Shown here piece by piece: positions 8,621 through 21,800 of a stretch of DNA of 64,000 bases. The position numbers were made by a program, and so were the translations under genes. Source of the DNA: Protula sp. h YS-2021 (taxonomy: Eukaryota > Annelida > Polychaeta > Sabellida > Serpulidae); the NCBI GenBank assembly GCA_949752745.1, contig OX457026.1:23563308-23627307 (forward strand), written 5' to 3'. The notes beneath the pieces are model-generated. The model saw nothing but the letters and a program-made list of their open reading frames with translations. It did not search any database and was not told the origin of the DNA. Numbering within the stretch: position 1 is the first letter of the stretch; the number at the start of each line of letters is the position of its first letter.

Positions 8621-11600
8621 TTGACCTTACCGGTATAGTTAGTAGCATTTAGGAGGATATTCTACATTCAGACATGTAAAAATTGTTAACAAACTGCAAT
8701 ATCATCTACCTTCCGTTTAAAGTTATCATTCCAAGTGGGGCTAATTCGCTGTGCGAATTTCGGTCTAGTTATTGTTATTGCTATTACCGCGTATCGCATA
8801 TTGTATTACTGCTTGATAGCATTTCTCCAAAACAATCCAGTCTATATTAATTACAGCATCAAGCAATTTTTTTTGCTATTGGCCGATATTTGTTAATGAA
8901 AATATTTGGAACATGATGTGAATTCACAACAAATGTGCTTGATGCATGAGAGCATTGTCGTCTTGTTTTGTGACTTTATGGTGTTTACAAATGTAACAAA
9001 TCCACTTTGTAAAAAAGTTAAAGTTAAGGGACAAATTTAGGACAGCGATATCTGGGCTCAGCGGCATTAATAAATATACGGTGACCGTCAAAGCTATGTT
9101 TAAATTTCAAAAAATATTTGTTCAAACAGTTAGTAAGAGCCAGTTTTTGAGCTCATTTTTAAATATTTTTATATTCCAACATCATAGGTAAAGCTCGTAC
9201 GATCTAATTTGCTACAAATTGACCTTTGACCTTAAAGCTGAGACTTGAAGGTCAAAGCTGATTATCACCTAAGAAACTCGAAAATCTCGATATCTCGAAA
9301 ATCGCTCTAGATTTTCAGATCATTTTAATTCTTATGCGAAGGCAACTACGTGATATGAACTTTAAAAACCATTTTCAATCTCAGAAACTTTTTCGATGTA
9401 GAATGATCTTGATCTCATTGTCGGAATTAACCGTAAAAGGCGTAATGTGAGCGGTAACTCCGTAATCTAAGCTGTGATCTTAATTTTTTCAAAGATAAGG
9501 TAATAAGTGGTCTCAGTAACCATGGAAATTCGACCTCATTTTTTTTACTTAAGCCTTTATACGTTGTAATATTTTGGATAACTTAACTTTAAAGGTAAAA
9601 TGTCACGTGACCTGTGGTATTTCGGAAACCTTTCAAGACAGATCGAATTTGATTTCATTTCAGCCACATATGGATAACATAAGGTGTAGCTTTGTGATCT
9701 GAACTTTGAAAAGATTTACAAGGTCAAAGTTCCTGTGTTATGTGTGTTATTTACGTAAGGGACAGAGATATTTGCACCTCATGCCTGACTCAGACCCTAC
9801 ACACTGTTATACAAGGGAGGACTTCGACCATTGACTAGAATACATTAACTTTAAATTGTTCGCCATATATCTTCGTGTGATGAACTTGAAGTTTTACGAT
9901 CTGAACAAATTTTTTGCTAATTCAGGTGCACTATGTGCTTATCATGTAGATTGTTCAGCACTGCTTGCAAAGATTAAGATGTTAGCAGCAAAATTATCAT
10001 GATAAAAAATTAGCATAGATAGCGAGGTCAAATTGTTTTCAGAAACAGAATTGCCTAAATTGTACGTTCTCTCCTTCATTTTAATTCTCTGTTACCCCAT
10101 AAAAATATGATCAAGTAGAACAAAATAATGTTAATATAATTAAATATACTTTTAACGCAAGAAAACATACATATAATTAAAGATTAAATTAAACTGATAA
10201 TGCTTACTCATCATCGCTTCCAGATAATTTAAAGAATTTGTAGCATAAAACAAGTTAAACATTGATAACCTAGGCAAGGTCAAATGTTACTCCATCAATT
10301 CCAAATTAAACTTTGACTTTTTTATCGGAAATTTCACCAGTTTGTCCGTCTGTTTGCATGTCTATCCACTGAAGTGGTGGCTTCATCGTCACCTTCAATC
10401 ATTCTCCTATTATTTTCATATATGCCTCAAGACGGTACCCATGGACAAGGTGTAAGAACCCCGATACCTTATAAATCTGTAAATGATTAGAAATGATCAG
10501 GTTTTATGCTGATTTTCGTGGACAACTAGATCCCCATAACGTTCAAATAGCGGACATAGCGCAAAGTACAACATATAGATGTTTGGGGAAGTTGGTATAA
10601 GTGTTACATATTTGTGATGTCGTATGCACAGCTGTTGTACTACTGGCAACAACTTTTGGCATAGTAGTAGTAACACGAATGCCGAAGATTCGAAAGAATC
10701 CCGATTCGATATCCGATAGGGCCGAACGTCTTTGTAATATATATAATATATATACTTCACAAAATTAAAATCGCAACCCATATTTTAGGTACAATGCCAT
10801 ATATATTTCCAAATACCCAATATACTACACCAATATACTACTACGCCAACACAATGTTTTTTTCTTCAATTAAACCAAATTGCACGATCTAAAGGTCACG
10901 TGACACTAGAGCTCAGTATTCCACGTGGGGCTTGACCATTGAAGTTTAAAGCTAACAAGCTTCAATATACTCAACACGCAGCGACTGTATTTACTGAACT
11001 GTGTAGGCAGGAATGGATGCCCAGACTGACATATGGTCAGCGATCGCAATGATGGAAGGGGAATGATGGACGGCTTCAGTGGGTAAATGCATACATTCAT
11101 TGGCCCAAGAGACAATAGACAAGGCGCTTTTTACCAATGAATCTCGATTTGTCTGAACTACGCGGACGAAAAGAGTGCGCATAAGGTGTTGCAGGGGCCA
11201 GTCGTTCACTCAGGATTGTGTACTAAGAACTCGCGTTTTTCATACCTTGTGTTGTGTTTATTGATCAGAATCTGCTACTTTCAAAAGAAAACTTAAAGGG
11301 AAAACTTAATATTTGTAGTTTTCTTTCCAAAAATATAATCGTAGTTCATCAGTTTAAGTAAGTATACTATATGATTTAAAAAGCTGCGTTGTTAGTTTTG
11401 TTAAGTACATGTCTGTTTGTGGCTGTGTGGCTTATATACCGCAGTGATTCAAAAAGCGCTTGTGGGAAATTTAACATTTCAAGATGTAGACAAAAAGTAC
11501 CTGAGGGCATATTTTAATGAATTTTATCAATTCCAAAGACATGATGTACTTTATCATATACAGATTTGACAGGTTCAATAAAAATTCCAATGTCGTTGTA

Positions 11601-12741
11601 AAATCACTGCTGAAAGGCATTTATTGTAACACATTTCGTTTTTAAATTTGAACAGATCATTACATGTTAAGTATTACGCATTTTATATTTGCAGTACTAT
11701 GTTTTTCTCTAATAAAGGTACATATTGCTGAATAACAAACAATAAATTAATACTTTAAACAGATGAATATATGTTATAAGGCACTTCGTGTGTAGAAGAT
11801 TTTTTTATTAAACTAACACTTTGCTGTTTTCATAACTAAATTAAGATAAATTTATGCGAACGTTTTTTAGAACCTTCTTTACCGGATAAAAATATTTACA
11901 GTATCTGAAATTGTTCTGAGCAAAGTGGTTTTATTTGCCACCAGACAAAGAATTTTTCTGACAAAAAAAAACGAAAAGAAGTGTGAGCTCTTATCTATTA
12001 AGGTTTTTTAACACTTGGTTGTTCATTCATATTAAAATAATATGCATAAATATATTCTCTTGTTTTAGCCCCCCCCCCCCCCCAACAGAAGAAGAGGGGG
12101 TTTCGTGCAAATATTGTGTATTTAAATAAAGCATAGGCGAAACTGTATTGACTAAAACACAATTAATAACAAGATCGTCAGCAAAAATAACCGGTCAACA
12201 TGAAAAAGAACTGTTGGCATAGCAACGGTTACATTGATCACCTGTATATGTTCTGTCCACTATTCTCATGTCAACCTTATTTAGTCATAAAAATGTGGCA
12301 GATTAAAAAATAACGTGCAAATCCCATTACCAATATTATTTTCTACATTATAGTCTGACTTCATGAGAAATGTTTGGTTCCTTGTCATAACAACGGCGCA
12401 CAATTTGAATCCTGATGATTTCTTCACTCCGAGACTGCTGTGCGATGCACACGGGCCATTTGATTGGTCAGATTTAATTGTTATTATTGTTGTTCTGTTG
12501 ATGCTCAAATACTTGGAAATCCTGCAATGTAATTTAACAATTCAGTTGCATCGAACAGCTTAAAAAATGATACATGAACTATTGAGATCAGTAAATTTAT
12601 TCCAGCTTGAGCGATAAACACCGCTTCTCCACAACCAAGTGATTTGCTCCGTCAAATATCTTCCGCGAAGCACTACAGAAGCACACCCGTGTGTTTTTTC
12701 CCATAACATTTAATAATGAACTAAGAGAAATATAAACTTAC
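8621..12741. other. No gene recognised (downstream part of scramblase locus)
   Basis: AT-rich DNA with scattered AAGGTCAAAG-type repeats (9,200-9,800) and a poly-C tract at 12,070. Short open frames lack recognisable domains. The missing last exon of the scramblase gene should lie here or beyond, but I could not find it. Confidence 0.5.
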
Positions 12742-12800
12742 AACTAAAATCGCCGAAGCAAACATGATGGCTTTTGTCTTTGGGTCCATATCCATTGGAA
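12742..12800 (-). CDS. Scramblase exon 9
   Basis: 59 nt, after a TTTTTCAG acceptor, ending at GTAAGT. Completes a Phe codon and encodes PMDMDPKTKAIMFASAILV, the segment preceding the C-terminal anchor. Ends in phase 0; the following exon was not located. Confidence 0.85.
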
Positions 12801-15800
12801 CTGAAAAATAAACACCACAAAATAGTTGTATTAAAAGCTTTAACTGCTCATTTGCAAAACGGTTACGCTTTTTTTCTATTAAAGTTAAAAAAAAAAAAAG
12901 ACCTACGGCCTCTGTTGTATCAACAACATAATCATCGCTAGCATGGTTTTATTTATTTATTTGTTTATTTATTTATTTATTATTAATTATTTATAAATAA
13001 GCAAATTTCGTTACATTATATTGGCAGTTCCGGCACTTAAAGAATTGGTAAGTTTGCGGCGAGAAGGGCAAATGCTGTGTGCGGTGCATCTGCATTATGG
13101 CAAGGCACAAAATTCTACCATTCGATTGCTGACATTGAATGAAGTTAAAAGGTCAGACTTTCAGACCTAAAATCTACACTTTCCTTATATGCGGCGACAA
13201 GAGAGGGGTGGGGTGTAATTGCATGTTCATGGGGCGCAGTAGTTGCAATAACAATAACATGTATACCACAGATATAAAAAAACAACAAAAAACAAACAAA
13301 CAAACAAAACAATAACAATAACAGTAACGTCTTAACCGCAGTAGCTGCCTCTTAGAAGGTTAACTCCTTTTTTGTTTACGGCTATAACAAGATTTATACG
13401 GCTTTTAACGTACAGCTGACGTTGAAGTTATCTGCATCTGTAAAGCATTCTTGACAGCAGCCGGTCCACTGTTTTGTCGTCTGACCAATCAAATGCGACC
13501 CATCAACGGACTTAATCTGGAACAAACAAAGAAATGAGCAAATGAGAAATAATGTGTCAGTGTTTGCGTAACAAAAGCATTTTCAAGTAAATCATCATCC
13601 TTTTATTTGTAATACTCTTCAAGAATTACATATTGAAAAAAACAACAACAATAACTTAAGCCGTGGGACTCACCGGGAAGTCAACATCGGAGCAGTTACA
13701 TGGGCAACATGGCCCATTCAAGGTTCCGAACCGCCCATGTCTGCCGTCCGTCAAACCAAAGCTCACTTCACAGCAATATCGACTAAACGAGTACAAAGTA
13801 TTGAGACACAGACTTTAAAACGTTTAAAAGGCCAGTTAAAGCAGTTTTCATTTTGCTAACAATGTATGGGAAATGAGACAACTGTTTCGTGGTTTGGCCG
13901 GTTACATAAACCATATAATACATTAAGTGTACTCTTTCTTTGTAAGTTAAACAACAAGCAGCTTTTGTGACAGATCATGCCACAAAATACGACGACGACG
14001 ACGAAAAAGAAGAAGAAGAAGAAGAAGAAGAAGAAGAAGAAGAACTTACTCCATGTTGATTTCGCCGATGACGTTTCCCGGCGGACTTTCCACGTACATG
14101 ATCATTTTACAGCCGTCACAGCATCCCACGCAGCATTGGCCCACACACTGGAACGGCCTCCTCAGCCGCATCACTTCCTGGAGGTGGGGGGGGGGGGGTG
14201 AGGGGGGGAACACGTACCAAACAGGCATTAGTCAATACTTCAGATCAGTGAACACTGCCTAATTAGTGAATCAGACCCAATGGTCGAAAATTAATGTTTA
14301 GCTAATTTTCTAACAACCATTATGAAATCCTCATGTGGCTAATTGGACAAATTCGTGTGACTGTGCTCATTGCAGCCGACAATTCGCTCCTCCAACCAGC
14401 TCCAACCAGCAGCTCTTCGTCATTTCAGTTACATGCCAAAGTACCATGGCTTTACGGCACCTCGACATGGTCTGTGCGGGTCGGGGGGGAGGGGGGGGGG
14501 GGGTAGTGTTGTTTGGGAAACGTTAGGGTTAAGTTGTATGATAAAGAAATAAGCGTTCCCAAAAAATTTTTCAGAAGTTCGTTCCTTAAAATTTAGTTTA
14601 GATCAAGAGAGAATCGTTTTTGTTTTTGCTTTTTTGTTTTTTGTTTTTGTTTTGTTTTTTGTTTTTTTTTTTTTTTGCAAAAAGAAACAGGCTTCAAAAC
14701 TTGTTATATTACTTAATAATGTTCCTGTGCACACTTTTATCAATAATTCTATGAAATAAAAAGTCTTTTTAAGTGTTATGTTTTAATATTTTACGAATTT
14801 TCGACTGATACAGTCTTCTTCAGGTACATATTTCACAAAAATTTCACATTTTTGTGAAATATGTACATGAAGAAGACTGTATCAGTCGAAAATTCGTAAA
14901 ATATTAAAACATAACACTTAAAAAGACTTTTTATTTCATAGAATTCAAAACTAGTCTCAGCTCAGTCCCCAATTTAAAAAAAAATGACTGTGTTTGAGAA
15001 AAGGGTGCAACTATTTCTGCACCTTAACAGATGGCCTTAAAATAGTGTTAAATATTGTGTCAAATACAACTCTAACCCGACATAATCCATCAAGATAAAT
15101 CAGAAAAATACTGCATCAGTTCTTTTCAACATCTTCTGCTTAGATAATATGCTGAAGTATATGAGAATGCCTGACTTCGAGGTATTCTCTATTTTCATGG
15201 CCCTGTCTATTCATACCGAGGGCGTCAGCCCGAGGTGTGAATAGACAGGGCTATGAAAATAGAGTTTACCGAGAAGGAAGGCATTCTCATACTTGATGTC
15301 CATGTGCCAGACGAATTGGCCCCGCCTCCCTCGGCCCGTCACCCCATATTGTTCTGCGATTAAGGTGACAAATAAAGAATAACATTCATGACAAGGTATA
15401 AAAAACCGAACGATCATTCATAACAACCTAGTTAATGCAAGAGTCAACACGAGCTTTTTTTTTTTTTGGTACAAAATTAATATGGAGGAAGATTCAGAAA
15501 ATGAGTTTTTTTTACCCAGACTCCTTCTGAATTGCAGAGGGAGTCTGGGAATTTTGACATTGGATTGGACATTAATGGATTTATTCAAGTATATAATGTT
15601 AACGAGCCTGCCGGATCTATCGATACCACAAGCATGTTAAGACCGGATGGACCTTACATAATTTTTGAAAATGAATTCCGACATTAGCTGCAAGGTAATT
15701 TACTTGAAAGCTTCTACTTTCTTCTGTTTAAGTTAATGTTACTCGTCGTAAAATTCTGGCGTTTTGCTCGAGATTTGAAATCGAGAGAAAAAACTCGATT

Positions 15801-18800
15801 AAGTGATAATTCTGACGTCTATCAAACGTCTTTTTGAGGTAACTACGTCTGTCGACGAATATTTAACGTAGAAAATGAGATGCGTTTTGTCATTTTCGTC
15901 GCGACTAAATCACCACGGCTGTCGAACGTCTGTGTCGATATATCTCTTTCATCAGCCCCCCCCCCTCCCCCAACTCCAATAAAAACTCGTCAGGTATTTA
16001 GGCATTAGAATATTTGTTAAGGAATATATGTTTTTAAGTTTAAATAAATCTTTTTTTTTTCAAGGCGAAGATTCTTAATGTTTGATTCCTGTTAAAATTC
16101 CATGTGATCAATGACTATGTCTTGTTTTCAATGAATCAAATTAAACAACAATGAAAACAAAGTCACACCTTGCAGGGCATTCTCAAAAAGAATGACCTGT
16201 GTACCGGGTCGTTATTTTTGAGAATGCCCTGCCTCACAAAAGAGGTGCGACTTTGCTTGCGGCGTTCTTCAAAATAAGTCATCGGAGAAAACAAAAGAAG
16301 TGGACATTAAGGACAAAGAAAGTTGGCACTAAATAAACTGAATAGTTTTTTAAAGAATCAATTGTTTCCTCGAAATTTTGACCAGCAGAACCTAAATCAA
16401 TTTCACACTGCATGGTGTTGTTTTATTTTTCACATCTCAGTTTTCAAGGTGTTTATGAAGTGTTTTGATATATGGCACATTAAATGATGTGGGTCCCTGT
16501 TCCTTGAATTCTTTCTTTTGCGCATACACTTGTGCAGGCAGCTGTTCAGCGAGAACGACCGCACCTCAAAATGCCGTGACTTCCACAAAATTGTCGCAAC
16601 CAAGCCATAGGCACGTTACAGACTTTAGTCGCATATCAAGGTGAAGGACGTAATACACTTATTACTTCCGCAAACTACTATTGGTGGCTCGACACCTCGA
16701 ATGCACTAAATCTGTGGTTTAAATGCTGCAGAGGCGTTATCATGACACAACACATACCCAGACGAGACCTCGAAGCAGTCGCCCTCGCGTTACTACGCCT
16801 CGTGGGATCAGGGTATCCGGATAATGCACCTACGTGACCGCTTTCGCAGCGGAGACATCCGGAAAGACAAAATACCCGGATAAATGCAAAAATAGTCATA
16901 ACCCAGATAGCAGTCCCACATGGGGACTATGCATAATATATGTGGGTATTCCCACGTACCCACGCATAAATAATGTGTATTTTGTTGGGGAATTCCCACG
17001 TAGTTACGTGGGATTTAGGAGAATTTGAGACTCTTTCCGATGTGTATTATGCACATGTGAACCCATGCATTTTATACGCATATATTTCCATGCATTTTAT
17101 ATGTGGGAATTCCCACGCATATTAAGCATGGAATTTTAAAGGGGCGACCCACCCTGGACACACACGATAACTCCATCGAATACACAGACATGTACCTTTA
17201 TAAGTAGGGGGAAAACACCGTTTCCACCACACTTTGTGACGTCATCAAGTCTGGAAGTGACGTCATCATGTCTGGACCGGAAGTGTTGTCTGGAGCGGAA
17301 GTGTTGTCTGGAGCGGAAGTGTTGTCTGGAGCGGAAGTGATGTCATGATAAGCGTTAGGATAGGCGCGGCCATCCATGACGTCATGATGACGTCATGATG
17401 ACGTCATGATGACGTCATACTGTCTGGAGCGAAAGTCTGGAGCGAAAGTTGCTTGAAAGTGTTGGCCGAGTCAATCATCATGAAGCCAACGAACTCCACC
17501 TGTCAATCAGTGTAACCATGGCAACAGACCCTAAAAAGTGATGACCTCCCCCCCCCCCCCCTCGAAATTGTGATTTTTGCATATTTATCCGTTTCAGACG
17601 ATTCTGAACATTTTTCATTTTTTGGGTCGACCACCCCCCCCCCCCCCTCAAAATTGTGATTTTTGCATATTTATCCGTTTCAGACGATTCTGAACATTTT
17701 TCATTTTTTTTGGGTCGACCACCCCCCCCCCCTCGAAATTGTGATTTTTGCATATTTATCCGTTTCAGACGATTCTGAACATTTTTCATTTTTTGGGTCG
17801 ACCACCCCCCCCCCCTAGGACATACTATGTACCGACCCCCCCCCCACCCCCACCCCCCTAGGCGAGCAACATTCTGTCAAGTCAGCTTCAGTTCCATCAG
17901 AGGGGTATATAAGGGATGAGCATCCAGCAGTGACAGTCATTTCGGTGAGTGGAGCAAGGAAGCAAAAGTTACAGACAGCAATTGGATCACATCAGATCCA
18001 GAGATGGCATCCAGTGACAACTATTTCGGTAAGTGTTTATTGAAACTTTATAAATAAAAAGTGAACTTTGTAAACAAACTTTGTAAACAAACTTTAGTTA
18101 TTTGCATAATTGAAACTTTGTAAACAAACATTGTAAACAAACTGTGTAAACAAACTTTATAAATATAATTTGTAAACAAACTTTGTAAACAAACGTTGTA
18201 AACAAACTTTATAAACAAAATTTGTAAACAAACTTTATAAACAAAATTTGTAAGCAAACTTTATAAACAAACTTGACTTATTTACATAATTGAAAATTTG
18301 TAAACAAAATTTGTAAACAAACTTTATAAACAAAATTTGTAAACAAACTTTGTAAACAAACTTTGGTTATTTGCTTAATTGAAACTTTGTAAAACAATAC
18401 CTTTCATTATACTTGGTCGATTTATATGAAAATTTCACCATTTGATTCAGTTTTATGTAAAGTTTTGTTATAAAGTAGTCATAGGCTATTTGCGCAGCTG
18501 GCTGTATGCATTTTTACCACCATTTTAACTTAAAATTGTGATAACTTTCGTTATAACTTTCGTTATAGTTGACTGAAAATTTCACCATTACAGTGCTTCT
18601 TCGCGGATGAATACCATTTGGCAGACCATTTAACTTCACCGCTAGATGTCTCTGCTGTGCAGCAGTACAACTGTACAACTGTAAGTGAGATATTCATATA
18701 CACAAGAAAATTCTGCTGAGTCAGCATTTTTGAACAATTTTTGAACAAAGTTACACACCATATTTTGATTACATGGAAGTAGCATAAAAGCATGAGTGAA

Positions 18801-21800
18801 ACATGTCAACTAGTCAACTAGTGATACATTCTGCTGAGTTAACACACCATTGAAGTGGTATAAAAGGAAGAGTGAAACGTATATTTTACTTCATTTCAGT
18901 TCTAGCAGTTGAAGAAACAACAACGATGGCAACAGTCTACTGTCATGAATGTGATGTGACATTTCCATCTCTGGAAGTGTTCGTGACACATAGATGTAAA
19001 CCAGCTAGGTTGAAACGTACTCGTGAAGAGCTTGTTGAGCAGATTGAAGCCAAGAGACGAAAGACCTTACAAGATGATGTTGAAAGACCTGATCCAGTCC
19101 TCTGCGGTGAATGTATTAAAATATTTCCATCTTTGGATGCATTTGAGACGCATGCATGTGTTGAGATGGAAAACGTGTCTCATGAAGAACAAAGAAAGAA
19201 AGAGACAGGACAAGTAGGCAGAGGCAGAAGAGTGAGTCTTGGTGAAAACGCACAGGAAAGACGGTTTGAGCCTGAAGATGGATCGGATTTGCTACTCGAA
19301 ATGCGACAACAAGAGAATAGAATCAAGAGACATTTGCTAGAGACGTTAAACCGTGGCATGAAATGGTACATTGTGGTACATGCACGCTTCAAGAAAATGA
19401 CACCAAATGTTGAAGGCGTGATGGTAGAACAAGTGGATAACGCCTTCATCAGTAGTCCAACGTATGCAGCATACAATCCAACAGATATTGAGAAGGACTT
19501 GCCAGAAGCCTATAAAGAATTGTTTACCAGGTTTGATGAACATGAGCGACAAGGCTCTGGCTGGGTGTTGGATAACATATTATTCATTGAAGTGCATACA
19601 GCTACGTCAGCGCCACTGGAAGCAAGCAGTTTTATCCCACTACCGAAGAAAGTAAAGAGTACAAAGGCTGTGTTAAACATTCAGAATAAAGACAACAAGT
19701 GTTTCTTATGGTCTGTATTGGCTCACCTTCACCCTCAAGATCGTCATCAACACCCATATCGTGTGAATCAATACAAGCTATTTGAGAACGAATTGAAGGT
19801 GGAAGGCATGACATTTCCCACACCGATTACAGACATTCCAAAATTTGAAAAGGAGAATGATGTGTCCATTAACGTGTTTGGATATGAACATGATGTAGTT
19901 GTTCCCATACAACTCAGTCGAAACACCAGCACCAACAGCGCCAGAGAAATCAACTTGCTTTTGATTAGCAATGACAAGACAAGACATTACTGCCTCATCA
20001 AGAATTTCAGCAGACTGATGGCTTATCGATCAAAGCATAAGGCTACAGCATTTTATTGTTTCAACTGTCTTCACGGGTTTATGCGACAAGATCTTTTAGA
20101 CAAGCATCGTGAAGTGTGTGGCAAGCATGGAGCACAACGTTTATCATTTCCCAAGGAACCTTTTATCAAGTTCAAGAATGTAGCCAAACAACAGCGAGCG
20201 CCGTTTGTCATTTATGCAGACTTTGAATGTTTCACGAAAAAGCATGAAGGAGACAAGTATCAGCATCATCGTCCAAACAGCTTTGCCTATGTGGTTGTCA
20301 GCCAGTATGATACACGTGCGCCAGTCCTGTATCGAGGCGATAATGCCGTGAAAGTCTTTTTAGACCATATGGTATATGAGCGTGATCGTATTGTACACGG
20401 TTTACAACAGAAAAAGAAAATGGTGATGACTCATGAAGATGAAGAGCATTATAAGAACGCCACAGATTGCTACATTTGTCATGAGCCTCTAGGAGCAGAT
20501 CGTGTGAGAGATCATGACCATATCAATGGCAAATACCGTGGAGCTGCACATAATGAATGCAATTTACAATTTCGACTTCGAAAGGATAAGCAGGATGTTG
20601 AAGATTCTTTCATCATTCCTGTCTTTTTCCACAATTTACGAGGCTATGACAGCCATTTGATCATGGAAGAAATTGGAAAGTTCAAAAATGAGACGATTAC
20701 AGTCATTCCCAACACCATTGAGAAATATATTGCATTCACCATGAGCAATCTGAAATTTACAGACAGTTATCAGTTCATGAGTACTTCTCTACAGAAGCTG
20801 GTATCCAACCTGGCAGCAGAAGGGAAAGACAACTTTTATCACATGACGTCACACATTCACGATAGTGACCAACAAGAGTTACTGTTGAGAAAGGGAGTGT
20901 ACCCTTATGATTACGTGGATGAGCCATCCAAGTTTGCTGAAACACAACTGCCGTCCAAGGACAAGTTTTACAGTCTGCTCAGTGAAGAAGACATTAGCGA
21001 TGAGGATTATGCGCATGCGCAGAAGGTGTGGGAGACATTCCAGTGTACTACATTTGGCGAATACCATGACTTGTACCTGAAATCAGATGTGTTGCTGCTG
21101 GCTGACGTGTTTGAAAACTTTCGTCACGTATGTCTCAACACGTATGAATTAGATCCTGCTCACTACTATACAGCGCCAGGACTGTCGTGGGATGCCATGT
21201 TAAAAGCGACAAAGGTGAAATTGGAATTGATCAACGACATTGACATGTACCAAATGGTTGAACAAGGTCTACGTGGAGGAATATCTGTCATCACACACAA
21301 GTATGCGAAAGCAAATAACCCCTACGTACCAGATTACAATCCCACGAAACCCACCAACTACTTGACGTACCTGGATGCAAACAACTTGTATGGCTGGGCC
21401 ATGTCACAAAGCATGCCACAAAGTGGATTTATGTGGGTGAGCGAGCCAGAATCCATTGACTTTATGGCTGTGGATGAAGATGACGAGATTGGATACATTT
21501 TAGAAGTGGATTTGGAATACCCATATTCAATTCATGATCGTCATAATCACTATCCAGTGGCTCCAGAACGGAAATGTGTGAAAGTGGGAGAATTATCAGA
21601 GCATAGTCAGAAGCTACGGAAAGATCTAAACATGAAAAGCAAGCCTAGTGAAAAGCTCATTCCAAACTTGTGTGACAAGAAGAAATATGTACTTCATTAT
21701 AGAAATTTACAGCAATATGTCTCACTGGGATTGAAAGTCACGAAGGTGCATCGTGCCATCATGTTTGCACAGAGCAAATGGTTGGCAAAATACATCTCCT

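Noticed and set aside
18872..18925. Start of PolB at 18,872 with a signal-peptide-like MKRIFYFISVLA
   Set aside because: The first codon is GTG, and the predicted transcription start from the TATA box at 18,859 lies downstream of it; the first ATG is 18,926.
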